A DNA stretch of 64,000 bases from Micrasema longulum (Eukaryota > Arthropoda > Insecta > Trichoptera > Brachycentridae). The stretch's first letter is position 1. Each line of letters begins with the position of its first letter. The stretch spans positions 124,001-188,000 of the forward strand of contig JAGVSM010001002.1 in assembly GCA_022494885.1 (NCBI GenBank), in the 5' to 3' direction. The position numbers and the translations under genes were made by a program. Of the stretch, positions 1 through 13,160 are shown one piece after another. Below the pieces are notes generated by a model. The model searched no databases and was not told where the DNA came from. It was given only the letters and a program-made list of their open reading frames with translations.

Positions 1-569
1 GTGGTTAGCCTTGAAATATTTAAAATAAATTTGAAAAAGCTATTCCTGATATTTTTTATACAAAAGTGTAATGCTATTAAAAGCCTATAAGATTTGATGA
101 ATTAACTCAATACAGCAGATATAAATAACAAGCATTCTTAGTATTTTGTCGTGTTAAACCGCTGTAGGTACCTATTACAAAAAAATACAAGTCCAAATCT
201 AAACTAATGTAATGCTTGTCTTGTTGTAATAATGTCGAGCACGTTTATCTTTTATGCAAGTCAATAATCTCCCGAAAACCATAATTTAAACGGGAGATCT
301 TAAAAAAAGGACTGAAAAATTACCTACTTATTACATTATATTAGTAAAGGTTAATTATTTAATGTATTATAAAATATGTCTTCGGACCAAGTCACCCGTC
401 CCACTTCCTATTTTCCTAACGCAGCTCCACGTAACAATAATCACGCGTTCGAGTGACGGTCAAGAACTCTATGTCACAGTTCCAAACTTAAACTGCTGTT
501 CCTCGATTAGCGCAGCACAAATTACGGCTAGAATGCATCAATGTCCCGACGGTGTCGTATCGTAAACTA
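1..569. other. AT-rich intergenic DNA, no gene seen
   Basis: I see no convincing coding sequence, splice structure or repeat boundary here. The short open frames are interrupted and resemble no family I know. The stretch ends at the TA target duplication (568-569) of the MITE that follows. Confidence 0.6.
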
Positions 570-1103
570 TAGTCCTTAAAATATAGCATGATTAGAATGA
601 CAGCTGTCAAACTAATTTCATTAGTGATGGGAAATGACTGATCACTGATCAAATCGATTTTATCAGATATTTCATGCAATCGTAAACTCTGTTTCCGAAG
701 ATTGATATAAAAAACGCAAAAACAAGCCTATTATAGTGTGTTTAACACAATTATTCACCAAAAATGAGACATTTATACTTTTTTCATGAACAACATCAAA
801 TTAATTATTTTTTTATTCGATCAATTTACATTGATTAATTTGTCCCATCTCTAACGTTTTTGCAAAATGATGTAACCTTGTAAGGACGTCGTTAATAATT
901 AGGTTTATTTAAGTTTTTTTTAGTTTTAAAGTTGGTTTTATAAATTAATGTTGATTTATGTTTCAAGCATTGTATTACAAAAATAAATTATCACGCCAGA
1001 TACAAATGATTTTTCATGTGTAACTCCTTTGACGTTACTACAAAGTTATGTCGTCACTTTTTCTGACAACTGTCATTCTAATCATGTTATATTTTAAGGA
1101 CTA
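570..1103. mobile_element. 534-bp MITE with terminal inverted repeats (family A, copy 1)
   Basis: The element begins TAGTCCTTAAAATATAGCAT and ends with the reverse complement of nearly the same sequence; the inverted ends match over about 40 bp, continuing through GATTAGAATGACAG. A second copy, colinear throughout, lies at 28674-29219. The left flank is TA (568-569) and the right flank is CA, a likely decayed TA. No transposase is encoded, so it is a non-autonomous DNA transposon. The TA duplication suggests mobilisation by a Tc1/mariner-type enzyme, which is inference. Confidence 0.85.
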
Positions 1104-1105
1104 CA

Positions 1106-1290
1106 GAGACATGATCTAGACTTTTTTGGTGTACCTAAGTCATTCTAGATTTAAACAATTTCTAAAATAGACAAGCTATTTTATTATTTTATCCTATTTT
1201 TTTTTTCTTGTAACTGAAACATATTTTATTACTACTGAATAGTCTGAATGAGTCCACAAATAAATAAATATATATTTTTTTAAGTCTTGC
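1106..1290 (+). mobile_element. LINE 3' end (family L2), truncated
   Basis: Starts with a diverged GACAAGATCTGGAC motif and ends with a diverged form of the terminal GAATGGACTG...AAGTCC block followed by an (AATA)n tail. The same order occurs at 25185-25398 and, in reverse orientation, around 15478-15542 and 17816-17905. It is only the 3' untranslated end, with no coding remnant. It starts immediately after the MITE. Confidence 0.65.
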
Positions 1291-2169
1291 GTTCGATTAT
1301 TGAATATATTAATTAATTTATTTATTTAAACACTTTATATATATACAAATACAGTTTACGTTCATATGCATAAAGGCGGGCATATTGCTTTAAGGCAATT
1401 TCTTTTCACCACCCCAAAGGAATATGATGATTGAATATAAACTGAATATAAACCACTCGTTTTGAATTTTAAAAATTAAATAATGATATTTGACAATTTC
1501 GAATCTGCGGAAATCCGATATTAGCACATCCCTGAGGAAACTATTAGGAAAATCATCGTATATTATTTGTCACCTGGTTGCTTAATTAATTCAAGTTTGT
1601 CACGCCCAAGGCTAGGTGGGTAGGTAGGTAGGTACGGAGTGCATAAGTACCTACCAGAGGCGTGCGAGGAGTTTTTAGATTTATAATAACAATCGCTTTT
1701 ATACAAATGCTTGTACTTTTCAATTGAAGTTACTTGCTAACTTAACTCATGTAGCCAAGTTATACAAAAGATGCGAATCTTCTGTTTTGGCAAAAATTTG
1801 TTCTTTTTATGAAAGCTCAACAGAATACAAATTAAGGGAAATTCTTGGAAAATTGAAATCTTCCATCTGTTCTGTATATTCATTCACTTAGAGACGGCCT
1901 GTCCTAGGCGTGTCTTTGACTCCAAATCCAATTTCAGTCGAATATTTATGACTGTCAACCTAATCACTTTGACTGTCCGCCACAATTTGACAATCGAACA
2001 AATTATTTCGACTATCGGAATCACTTTGACTGGACATTATTCCGACAACGCCAACGGTGACAATTTCACCCTAAAACTGACAATGTCTACTGCTTGTATG
2101 AATGTGCTACATTACAAAAATATGGCATATATCCATTATTCTTCTTTGTGTGTCTATGTCAGGTCCCAC
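1291..2169. other. intergenic DNA with a TAGG microsatellite
   Basis: No gene recognised. A short (TAGG)n run lies at about 1612-1634. The open frame at 1948-2172 is repetitive in sequence (recurrent GACTGTC and TTTGACTG words), which suggests low-complexity origin rather than a gene. Confidence 0.5.
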
Positions 2170-2390
2170 TGACGTTGACTATACCCTGAGAATATATGTC
2201 CGTGTCTTGAGCAGCTCTAAACAGCGCCACGACTGTTTTTATTCCCGTCCAGTCTTGTATGTTTCAACGTAAGATCTCCCCACACCTCGTTGACCCTTTG
2301 TTTTTCCTTTTATAATTAGGTACAGTAGTTCATACTTCTCTCCTCTAAACACATGCCCAAGGTAGGATAGCTTCCGCTCTTAGATATCTA
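2170..2390 (-). pseudogene. LINE reverse-transcriptase C-terminal relic
   Basis: Read on the minus strand, fragments such as LGHV-x-RGE-x-YELL-x-LIIKGK and GQRGVGRSYVE appear in two frames. They match the C-terminal tail common in RTE/BovB-like insect LINEs (LGH...LL-x-LI-x-GK-x-G-x-RG-x-GR). Frameshifts and missing upstream motifs make it a dead fragment. Confidence 0.55.
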
Positions 2391-2499
2391 TCTGTTACGC
2401 TATTTATATACGTTAATTCAACCCATAGTCAATTTACGAAATGTTATTTAAGTTGGTACCTAAGTATGAACATACATAATTTTATGAATATTTTTGTTT

Positions 2500-2745
2500 T
2501 TTATTTTGTTTATTATGTTAATTATAATTAGGTTACTTGGTTTAATAACGTTTTTTTTATTGTCCTTATATTGTTAATTTTTTTAACTTTATTAAATATA
2601 TTTCATAACTTTGTTAATCTTAGGCATGTTTCATATTTTTGTAAAATGTTTCCCTCGGCACGGGACACCCCAGTGAGGGAACATTATTATGTATAAAAAA
2701 AAGAATACAAATAATGTAAAAGTATAAATAAATAAATAAAGAAAA
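2500..2745 (+). mobile_element. retroelement 3' end with AATA tail
   Basis: The segment contains an 8-bp hairpin-like pair (TCCCTC at about 2651 and GAGGGA at about 2675) and finishes in (AAATA)n near 2725-2745. This resembles the 3' end of a non-LTR element. No coding part is present. The assignment rests only on tail and position. Confidence 0.35.
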
Positions 2746-4504
2746 TATTAGAGAAGGGAATATGGACGTCTCGGTATTCAGAAAGCGTACGAGTATAATC
2801 TATTATTGACAGGTTATGTGACCACTGTAATCTATAATTCCATCCATGTTTAGAACTGTTAATATCTTTTTGCTAGTAATCGACCCAAGTTTTGGCTTCA
2901 GTTTCGGTTTCCGCCAGTTTCAGCCAATAAAATTAGTTTCTACCAAAATGTGGTCAAAACTTTGGCTCAGATGAAACCTGCGGTCGGGATGTGTCGAATG
3001 ACATTCGGCTGTATCTTATGGCTCGTGACCTGTGACCCTAGTTTGTTTCGGATTTCAGCCGGTAAGTGTTTAGTCATATAACAACGAACCAAAAGGCAAT
3101 CAAAATAAGGAAATTTACGTATTAAATTTTTACATTTTATTCGATTTTGCATTTTATTTGACACTTTTTCTAATGAACTTGTGAGGTTTAACGACGGGTA
3201 AACAAAACGCCTAATTTTGGGAGTTTTGAGGTGATTTTTAACTTATTTAAAAGTTACGGTTTCGGTTAAAACTAGAACATATGCCAAATTCGGTTTAGGT
3301 TGAAAATCATGTTTCGGTAGTTCACTACTTTTTACATCCTTAATAATACTTCTCAGCGTAACAAGTATCTGTAAAGAATTTTGCATGAACCGGGTTGTCG
3401 TTTCGTGTTACTGTTGTGAATTCACGAATCAAAAGTCTAATGTTTGAACCCTGCTCTACTACAACGTACTACCCATTTTATAATGAAGAGCTATTTGTAA
3501 CTTGTTTAAAATCGTCCTAAAATTCAAATATTAGAGAGATTGAAAATAAATAAAAAACATCATTAAATTATTATTTTAAAAAATATTTCAAACTAATTTA
3601 CACAGTGCCCACGATTTCCTATAATTTTTCTCGCCCTTCTGGTTTTATTTTGATATAAGATTTATTGTAGAACTATGTTTGTACTTAGATTTTTTGTTAA
3701 ACAGTTCTCCAAATGGCCTAATTTCTCATCAAACAAAAAAAGCATGAACCAAATATTTTTCATCAATATTTTTGGTTTCAATATTATTTTTTTAAATATC
3801 GGTAGAAATAACATGAAAACAACACATTTACAAGTTTTAATTCATTAGTAACCAAATACGTGTTTTCGGCATAAACTTAATATAAATTTTTTCGGTTCAC
3901 TATTATTTAGATTGATTATAAAAACGCAGTTATTTCCTTAAAAACATGAATGAAAACAAAATTACTGTAAAAATGAATCTCGAATTTATTATGCGAACGC
4001 AAGTTAACATCAATAGCCTGGACGCCTCTGCTTCGTGAGAAGTTAGGACCCACAGCACAGAGTACCAGGACAGCATGACGACATGGGAACTGGGAACAGA
4101 CTAATGTTCCCCCTATCTCCTTACCCGCGGGACATCCATTAGTAACAAGTGCCATCAATCGCTTGACGACTGCATTAAGTCTCGTACCTCCCCTGAGTGC
4201 CTTAATATTAAGCTCAACGTAAACGCATTTATTAGCTCCTCCAGATTCATACATAACCGTAGAACGCAACATTAATTCACGAAAACCGACGCTTTGTAGG
4301 TATTCAAATAGCACATCTATACCACTCGCAAAAACGATATAATATCATCGTAATCTTTCCCTTATTAGTATGTAAGGCGTTTCATTAGTAGGTACCTACC
4401 CAAATCAATAGACAATAATTTGTCTTTTTGTACCCAATTGAGTCTCAAAGCGGTGAGTTTACAATCACAAAAAACAGTCTCGAGAAAAAACACAATTTTA
4501 TTAT
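2746..4504. other. intergenic DNA, partial S2 SINE
   Basis: No gene is visible. At about 3415-3535 (+) there is a decayed copy of the S2 SINE body: a B-box-like TTTGAACCC, then CCCATTTTATAATGAAGAGC and a run matching the S2 tail. The minus-strand open frame at 3916-4314 (132 codons) has no recognisable motif; I do not call it a gene. Confidence 0.45.
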
Positions 4505-4509
4505 TCTGA

Positions 4510-4580
4510 TCTCACTGGAAATCGAACCCAAAACTCTCGAGTGGGAGACAAATGTCTTCACCGCGGAGCCACAGTTAATT
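4510..4580 (-). repeat. tRNA-like SINE head
   Basis: The minus strand shows a B box (GGGTTCGATTTCC) preceded by a tRNA-like anticodon arm and a degraded A box (TGGCTCCGCGGTGAAGA). No acceptor stem can form, so this is a SINE or pseudo-tRNA head rather than a tRNA gene. Confidence 0.45.
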
Positions 4581-4840
4581 GTAGGTATATTTTAACAACA
4601 TTACACAAGTTTTTATACAGACAATATAAATATATATTTTTTTTTAATTTGAAAATTTATTTATTAACCCTTACGGATTATTACATTCATTATACAAAAA
4701 AATATAAATATTTTTCATTCATACTCTGTTGTTCAAAATAATATATTTTACATCTTTTGAAAAGTTTATCGGAGTCTTTTGTTTAGTTTTGTCTGGTAGT
4801 TTATTGTATTTATTTTATTTTTATTTTTTTAAAAAAAAAG

Positions 4841-5013
4841 AAATATTTGCGTTCTTATGATTTACCCAAATATTTAATTTTGAGGGCCATTTTCAACGAG
4901 TTGTAAATAACTCACTATTAGAAAATGGAATCAAGTTGAGGTAAAGTGGGATTCGAACCACAGACCTTTGGTCCGTGAGTCCGAGACACTAGCCACAGGA
5001 CCACAACCCAATC
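4841..5013 (-). repeat. tRNA-derived SINE, family S2
   Basis: In minus orientation the element has a tRNA-like head with B box GGTTCGAATCCCACT, then the shared body CCATTTTCTAATAGTGAG, then the tail ending in GCAAATATTT. Near-complete copies are at 15281-15453 (-), 37603-37770 (+) and 56241-56413 (+). It is about 173 bp long and non-coding; mobilisation by a LINE is assumed from the class. Confidence 0.85.
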
Positions 5014-5884
5014 ATAAATTATATATATTGTATAATTTCAGTCCCTGATTTATTAGTCTCGATTGTCCTTGTCTTGTTTTAGAAAGTTGTGTATAATATG
5101 TTTCTGATCTTCTCGTATTATGTCCATGTTGACTACAATTTTTCACAAGTTAATACATGTCCACCCTTTGTCCACCACAACTCAATTTCCATTTTTCCAG
5201 CACTTTATTAAAATTTTCAGACCATTTTCTAAAAGTGATTTACGACTTTTAGGAAATGGTCTAAAAATTGAAATATTCGAGTCAATAATAAGAACTCAAG
5301 AAAAAAAATGTTTTGCCTTTGATTGTTGTGAAATTACGCTGCAATCAAGTCATTTAAATTTATAATTTTCAATAACCGTTTCTTTTATTTCTGCACAGCG
5401 AAGGATAGTGTATGTAAGAGGAATAAGGCTTATGCTAGGAGAAAAGGTGGATTTTGTATTTAATTACACACATATCGTCGCCGGTCAGGCAAAAGTCAGT
5501 AACCGAAAAAACATTATTTTGAGGAATCGCAATTTGCAAGTTTGTAGACCAAGGAAAAATAGGATTTTTGTGTTTCGGAGATTTTATGTGCACAACATAA
5601 TTCATTCATGTCTTTTAGTAAATTATTTTGGGAACTTTTTCCTTCTGATATTTTCAGAAAGATATTAATAAGACAAGGTGGCTAAAATTTGGTCAACTGA
5701 ATTTTGCTTGTTTCTTCTGGACAATGGACTGATTGCGTATGTTCCTTATACTCGCGCGCCGTAATTTAAGCCCTTCCACTGTGGTATCAACGCTAAATCA
5801 GGGTCATTTTTGTATGTTAAGTCATATTGATAGCTCCTCTCAGGTAAAAAATACTGAAAAAGAAAATCGATTGGAAATAAGTCC
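5014..5884. other. intergenic DNA, no gene seen
   Basis: Short open frames exist (5120-5365, 5408-5668) but have no family resemblance, no splice context and unremarkable composition. The pair ACCATTTTCTAAAAGTGATT / AGGAAATGGTCTAAAAATTG at 5220-5270 looks like a small imperfect inverted repeat. Confidence 0.45.
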
Positions 5885-6127
5885 GCCTTATAGTGTAGTG
5901 ATTGGCGAGTTCGCCTATCATGTATGAGATCCTAGGTTCGATTATCGATTGTGGATGCGACATATTGGTTATAAAAGTAGTTGTGCACCGCAATATTTAT
6001 TTTTTGCCGGACTGTCACCTTAAACGTAAGACTGATTACCTGACCTTACAACTAACAAAAATAATCTAGTTATGCCGCAGTTGGAGTACTAATGCGGTCC
6101 CTAATGGGAAATGATGATGACGATGAT
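5885..6127 (+). repeat. tRNA-derived SINE, family S1
   Basis: Head resembling a glycine tRNA (TAGTGTAGTGATTGGCGAG ... GGTTCGAT), a body containing CGGACTG...ACGTAAGACTGAT, and a tail in which the GATGATGA microsatellite follows CTAATGGGAA. It matches the better-preserved copy at 11740-11998 from end to end. Confidence 0.75.
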
Positions 6128-9100
6128 AAAAAGTTAATTCTTTCGAATATTTACGTTTGTTAATATACTAATGTAAAATGATGCTACATATTGCTGTAAT
6201 TTAATCTCTCACTATCAGTTGTTTTATCTACGTTAATCACAAAATATCCATAAATAAAGAAGAATTCTACGAATCATTTGAATTGATAACTATATGCAGT
6301 AGTACATAATATATATATATATTAAGAGTACTAGTACAAATGTACATTTCCTAGTACTTGACGATATGGAACAATAAAAAATGTGTTTATCGCTTTATAA
6401 AAAAAAACATGAGCATAGATACATTCCATCAAAATCTTTAATAACCTTTTTTTATATGGACGTAACAGAAAGTTTTTTTGTAAAACTTTCAAATTTATAA
6501 AAAAAATAAAAAAATGAAAAACATTCGAACCCCACTCTACTTTCTATACCCATTTTTTAAAAGTGAGTTATCTAAAACTCGACGAAATTGCCCCCAAAAT
6601 TGAAACATTTGGGTCAGAACACGGATGTCTTTTTATTATGCTTATTTTTTTTTAAATTGAAATAATGTACGTACTTACACAAACAAAAATAGCCGAATAG
6701 TCAACAAATGTTTAACGATATAGTTAGTGCCTACCGAAACTCGAATTTTGGTATCTCAAATTTTTTTTTCTTAACGGTGAAGAAAAATGCAAACATTGAT
6801 TTAAGATTCCGCAATAGACCCTGTTTTAAAGAGGACTATTGTGGGTTCATTTATTGTTTGTCAACAATTGTTATTAATTTACTAATATATAATTTTAAAC
6901 AACATTTATTGATGATTTTGTACCAATTGTGTTGGAAACAAAAAAAAACTAAATAATATTTGAATATTTGTGTGGAAAATACATTTTTTTATAATGACAA
7001 ACACCGATAAACTCTTACTTTGTTTTCAGGGCCGCGATTACAAAAGAAAGTTAGCAAAGTTGTCGTAATAGTCCAAAAAGTAAAATTGATTTTCCGGACG
7101 AAAATGTGTATTTATTTGAAAACTCGAAGCATATTTGTCGGAAACCTGTAATCTGATATGATTCGAAAACTCTTTTACACGAAACTTTAGTATTTATATT
7201 GAAAGCTCGATTTTACTTTATTGACAGCTGAAAATGACTCTAGCATATCAATACACGAATATTAATAAATTTCAGGTTATGTAATAAATATAAAGACGGT
7301 TTTTAGTTGTGTGTAGATGTATTATTTACGAAAATGGGGAACATTGGTCACACGTCATTTTACTCCGCGAATAACATTGCTCTTGAGTGCTTTTAGACGT
7401 CCCACGTCCTAATGAACTGTACATTAGTGAACTCTGTGAAAGCTTTGTACCTTTCACCAGGAAGAAATGTGACAACCATTCTTTCAAAAAATATACACAT
7501 GCCATGAGTTATATAGTCCTCGATCCAGACTGCTATTTATGTTAACTTTGATAAACCGAATGCCCGCAAAAACTTTGTTTTATACTGCGAACATAACCAT
7601 TAATTTATCCATCTCCTAATCCGTCTTCATTAGAGAAACGCAGAACTAACCAAGTTGTGGTCCTTTAGTAGTATTGAGAAGTCACAGATCAAAGATCCGA
7701 GGTTCGAACACGCGTCTAAAGTTATCATTTGAACAAGCCAAGTAAGGCTTGAGTGAGGGCGGTAAATAACTACACCTTCTCATCTCAGATATTTGTTGAA
7801 ATATTGATCAAACCCTCATCTAAATATTTTCTGAATCTTTTCCTTCATTGCTTGCTTTTTTATTTATTTTTTACATAAAACGCCTTTAGACCTAGGTATC
7901 CATGTAAAATAAAATTGATTAGTTAGAGGCAGCTTTCAGTCCATGCTATGTATCATCAAAACGAAATTAACATTTCCCTCACTAAGCATCCAAAAATTAC
8001 ACATGATCCTAACGGGGGGACCATACGACCCCAGCGCCTACTTGTATATGGCGTCAGGAGAATAAAACGTTGGAAGTGTTTATGACCGCGCAATAATTTA
8101 TTCATGTTTTCGCGGTACACATATTTTACTCATTTGTGTATTTTATTCATTTTTGTTAGTTGGCCGAATGCTTATGTACATAGAGTAAAATTGACCCTTG
8201 TATTATTTACGTCTTTTTTTGGTTTAATATTAAAAAACATCCATGTCAAAATTTAAAAACAAAAACAGGAAAATGTTTCTTTCTATTAATTTGACGATTA
8301 CAAAAAATATACGGCAAATAGCTTTAATAATAGTTGAGTTATTGAATTAAAATCAATCTATGGGGGATTCGAATCCCCCCCTTCGGTCCGGCTAGGTTAA
8401 TTTAATTTACCACTTCTTCTTTTTTGAAAGCATTTTTACATATTGATTTTGTTGGTGAAAGAATTTTTTTTGGTGAAAATATTTTTGTGATATATTTAGT
8501 TATAAAGGTGTTTAATCTGCTTTGTTTCTCTGTTGTTATTAAAATGTGTTTTTTTTTTAATAAACACTAATTTTATTTAAGACCCGAATTGAGTTGTAGT
8601 AACTCCTGGGAACGTAATTTATATATGAATCAAATTGTAAAAATAGTTGTATTATTTTCTCTTGAAAATGGCGAGAAAATAATGTAAGCCTTTACCAGCA
8701 ATGGTTTTATTTTGTAGCCTGTACAAAAGCGCAGCAGGCTCTGGTCTCCCTCTTATAGTGGAGTGGAAAATTGCGATCAAGCTTGTCGTAACATGGTTTA
8801 AGTTGCTCTATTTTGTGGGGTAAAGCTTCTTTTTACGTCGTCTTGAGTCTACACACCGCAACAGGGGAGATATACTCGATACCCATACAAAGTACCTCAC
8901 ATGAAAAACAAAACTAAGCTGAATATCTCTGAAAATAAAAGCTTTCAGAAACCGTGCAAACAGTGACATTCAGTTGAAATAGAAGGAAAGTGAAAAAATT
9001 CAGTCGAGTGGTAAAAGTGGTTGATAATGTTGGTTGGTAAGAGACTGAAAATTTCTATTAAATTTTCGTGTTTCTCGTCAACCAAAGTGGTTTGATTAAT

Positions 9101-11739
9101 TTATTTATTTGTTTATATATTTATTGAAAACCCCCCATATGGCTTTTATCTTTATGGATATACACATCCTCATATGCACAAACTTAAAATGAAGAGTAAT
9201 AATAACTATCTTTTATATTATTCATTCAATCAGAGGCCCCGATGTTGTCGCAATATTTCACAAATAAGGTCCATGTTTTGTATTTTTAAAATTTTATTTT
9301 ATAATTGTATAATTTCTTCTAGTATCTTCAGACATTATTTTTCGATTAGTGATTAGAGTTCTTTTGCTTTCGCAGTAATTTTACCCCCGTAAGCTTAATC
9401 TGTAAGAACGGATAATTGAAAAAAATTGATTCCAAAAACTGTTGGCTGCTAGTTAATAAATATTATTCTTAAGGTGCATTTATTTATATACAGAATTACC
9501 TAATTTGTAATATCTTCAATTTTATTAATGCTTACCAATCTAGATCGTTAGTTATATCAATTCATTCATCAATCTTTTTTTTACACCTAATGGTGTATCT
9601 CGATCATTTTTGTTACATAAAGGAATGATGAAAAGTCTTTCACTGCAGATATCAGTCCAGTGCGTCGGAGTTAAGTATTTTTCAAAATAGACAAAAACAA
9701 TTATAATCTAAACTCAAATAATATTAAATGTACAAAAAAACTGTATCGGAAAGAGATTTATGTAACTGAATTTATTACACGTAAACATCGTTTCAAGTCA
9801 TGTTTGCAATATGGTCATTAATTTATTATGTATAGGTAAGACCTAAGCCAATTTCAACAGTGACATGAAGAAACATATACAAGAAACTGAACAAAACGAA
9901 CATAAAATTATGCAGCAAAGACAAAAAAGGGCAATAAAATAATAGTATACAACATATTCATGAACCCGAAAAACATATATGTATAAGACTTTAAGCTAAA
10001 CCATGCCCACCTATCTTCATCCCACACTGTTTTAGTGGATGAGAGATTTCCGAAAAACCGCAAGATCTATCCCAAAAAATTCCAAATAACAAATTGAAGT
10101 TGCTTTTAGAAGATTTAATACATATCAGATGTTGACTTCTGGTGACATGGTTGGGAACGTGAAAATAAAACAGAGATGGGACATCACTTATAGCATTAAG
10201 CATTTTGAAAATGCATATAATGTCCATCTCAGTCAGACAATATGTGACATTAGCCCTTCATATAATTTGACAAACTCACAGTGAAACGTTCAATGAATAC
10301 AGAAGAGTTGAATTGAATTAAAATCGCGGTATGCGAAATTAAATTTTTATAGAGTTTATGGTCAAAAAACTTTGTTTTTTAGTATGAGCGAAACCGATAG
10401 GAAGATCCACGGTCCTCAAAACGGTTTTCGAGTATGTAGAGGGAGTGCTTTCACTGTTTATTTGACAAAAAGTACAATTTGAATAGTTGAATGTTTAATA
10501 ACCCCATTAATAACACGACGCCTTATAACCGTACACTTAAAATTACAAATGGCACCATTATCGCTTATTTAAGGGCGTATAAAAATGAAGAAGACTTATA
10601 TAAATATTTGCCTAAAAGCAAAAGCGCTCTTTCAGCACAAGAACAAATCAAACTCCTCTGAAATAATAATACAGGCCACCCGTGCTGAAAAAACATTCAT
10701 AATGAATGAAATAACAAAGCTTTTTCTTCTAAAACACAGTAGGAGAGATTGCAAATATGTTGCCAGGCGTGCAACAAAATAATTCCAGAGAAAAATATTA
10801 AAAAAAACAAAAAACGTTTTATTCGATTTAAAGTGATGCTCACAATAAAAAAAACTGTTCAAGTTATGACGTTGTGTATGGTTAGCGTAACATATATTTT
10901 TTCAGAGTGAAGAGTCAAAGTTACCTAAAGATTCATTTTAAATTTATTGACCGGGCATCAAATTTTTTTTCCGCCAAAGCAAACCAGCATTTGTAATATT
11001 TTGGACTGTGAACAATAGAAAATTTATTCGGAATTGTGAAACATAAATTAAAATCCGGAAATATGAAAATTTGAAGAAGTGGCACTCGAGAAACTGATCT
11101 AAGGCGTGGATGTTCGAAAAATGTATAAAATTATAAATATCTCGAAAACTGAGTGAGGTGAGTCATGAGCTGGCCCAACTCCCCTTAAAAGGAATACCTT
11201 GGATTATGGGACACCATGTATATTTAATTGACTTGAATTTCAAAGTTATACTACATAATATTATCCGTAACATCTTAAGCTCAAACCCCACTAGAGCGGC
11301 CCTGTGCGGCACTGCACGACGCGTCGCAGCAACACGAAATATTATTTCCACTGTTTCAGATTAAACAATCAGCACTACAGCTGCGCTACACTGCGTGACA
11401 CTCTTGAACACACTTGAAGAGCAAGGGATAAATATTTTTTCATACTATTTTAGTCCATTTTTATTATTAATTATTCGTTTTTATAGCCACGGGATATAAA
11501 AAAAGTAACTATAGGGCCTATGATCTGTCATCCACCGACTAGTATGGTTTTTAAGAAATTTAAACTATGTGTTTACGATATTTACAAATATAAAGTATCT
11601 GAAATTTAAATATGTGGGCGTGGAGTATTTTGTGAAATATTTTTACAAAATACCTAAGAGGCCAATAGTTTATCAATTGGCACTACGCCTGAACGTTGTT
11701 TTACCCGTTACTATATCTAATAACATACTCGTATTTGTT
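6128..11739. other. intergenic DNA with decayed SINE pieces
   Basis: No gene recognised in this 5.6-kb stretch. It holds an S2 SINE body fragment (about 6512-6630, +), an S2-like head (about 7640-7760, +), a tRNA-like B box on the minus strand (about 8345-8395), and an S1 tail fragment (about 9575-9680, -). At 10566-10660 the + strand reads EEDLYKYLPKSKSALSAQEQ before stops; it looks like a protein relic of unknown family. A GGGACACCATGTATAT end near 11207 resembles MITE termini. Confidence 0.45.
9985..10235 (-). pseudogene. LINE reverse-transcriptase C-terminal relic
   Basis: The minus-strand frame contains ICIFKMLNAISDVPSLF followed by FHVPN and TRSQHL. The same block, I-x-MFGILNGIIDVPSLL...FNIPTRRLR, occurs in the better-preserved LINE at 51036-51725. 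It is truncated at both ends and degenerate after about 45 residues. Confidence 0.6.
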
Positions 11740-11998
11740 GGCCTCGTGATGTAATGGTCAGCGCGCTTGCCTACCATGCGAGAGGTCTCGGGTTCGATTC
11801 CCGACATTGTTGATACCAAATATTTATTTAAAAGAGTTTTTTTACATAAGAATAAGTCCCCGGACTGGTACTTGAAGCGTAAGACTGATCATCTTACCTT
11901 AATGTAACAAAAATGATCAAGATACGCTGTGATTGGTGTACCAATGCGGTGCTCTATACACCATTAGGTGCGGAAAGGGAATGATGATGATGATAATG
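11740..11998 (+). repeat. tRNA-derived SINE, family S1, best copy
   Basis: A 72-nt tRNA-like head has an A box (GTGATGTAATGGTCAGC), an anticodon stem around CTACCAT and a clear B box (GGGTTCGATTCCCG). It is followed by a roughly 150-bp unrelated body and an (ATG)n tail at 11979-11998. The head cannot close an acceptor stem, so it is not a tRNA gene. Other copies are at 5885-6127 and 12303-13160. Confidence 0.9.
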
Positions 11999-12302
11999 CT
12001 CGTATTAAACTAAAAACATTAACGGACATCATAAAGGCGTTTTCGCAGGAAAAAATCGGCATTCCCTGCGGTCGACTTTCAGCAGAGTAGGAGTCAAACC
12101 ATTATTTTTCACAGCCTTTGTAGTGTAAACTGCTTAAAAACCACACCAGTCTTAAGACGTCAAGAGAGCAATGAAACCAGTTATTAGTACATCAAAAGTT
12201 GACTAGTGTCAACATGTCATTTATTTGCACAAATTTACTATACAAGGTTACTTATTCTGCTCATGATTGAACACCCATGTTTTGGTACAATTTCAACAGT
12301 GT

Positions 12303-13160
12303 TCATCATCATTTCTTTTCCGCACCAAATGGTGCATAGGGCACTGAATCAGTACACTAATTGCAGCGTGTATTAATATACTCTTCTTTTTACTTTGTTT
12401 TCAATGTTTTTTTTTAAATATGTGAGCTTTAAAAAAATCCTAATATTTTTTTTCTAAAAGCTATTTAAAAAAAAAAATATGATCTCTAAATAGAGTAAAT
12501 CTTTAATTTGTCAGACTAGCATCCTTTCCACAAACCCCTATCCCTCCCCAAAAAAAAGGAATAAATACATGTCGATGTCGAAATATATGACGATGTCGGT
12601 CACGACGAAACCCGGTCACTAGTAAAAAAAATTATAAAATAATTATAAATAAAAGTGGAAAAAAACTATAAAGTATTATTATTATTATTATAATCAATAA
12701 ATACATATTTGACTAACGAAGCGATACGCACAAAAGGCGGATAAGGGAAGCGGCTGGGTAGAAGAGGGTTAGGGGTTTGTGCAGGGACTGCTTGTCCGAG
12801 AAATTAAGGATTTAAGTACTACATTTTGAGATTATATTTTTGTTTTTTTTAAATGACTTTTTGGAAAAAAATTATTAGTATTTTTTTAAAGCTCACCATG
12901 AGTTTCGTTTTGCCGTCTGGCCCTGAAAAACCATGTACACAAAAAAATTACTGCATTCTTTGCTAGATTTTTCCTTTTTTCTATGTTTTTTGCTTTACAG
13001 GTATATGATCATTCTGACTAAGGTACCAATACAGGGACTATGAAATATATCATTGTAAAAACCCGCTTTTAAATAAATATTACATATTAACCATATCGGA
13101 TATCGAACCCGAGACCTGTTGCATGGTAGACAAACGCGCTGAACATAACACCACGAGGTC
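12303..13160 (-). repeat. S1 SINE split by a DNA transposon
   Basis: The 3' half of the SINE in minus orientation (ATCATCATTTC...CCGCACCAAATGG) lies at 12303-12410. Its 5' half, including the tRNA-like head with reverse B box (ATCGAACCCGAGACC), lies at about 12970-13160. The intervening 0.5 kb is the inverted-repeat element at 12422-12896. The two halves together account for one S1 copy. Confidence 0.75.
12422..12896. mobile_element. 475-bp MITE with about 130-bp inverted arms
   Basis: Left end GTGAGCTTTAAAAAAATCCT pairs with right end AATA..TTTTTTTAAAGCTCAC. The similarity continues inward for about 130 bp per arm, through a CCACAAACCCCTATCCC-like block on both sides. The central part contains CGATGTCG repeats. 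There is no coding capacity. It is inserted in an S1 SINE. I could not define a target duplication. Confidence 0.75.

Noticed and set aside
3916..4314. 132-codon minus-strand open frame
   Set aside because: No motif, no splice context, no similarity to a family I know, and adjacent repeats; chance frame or unknown relic.
11740..11812. Apparent glycine tRNA gene
   Set aside because: A and B boxes and an anticodon arm are present, but the ends cannot form an acceptor stem and the sequence continues into a repeated SINE body. The same holds at 27705-27779, 39480 and 56241.
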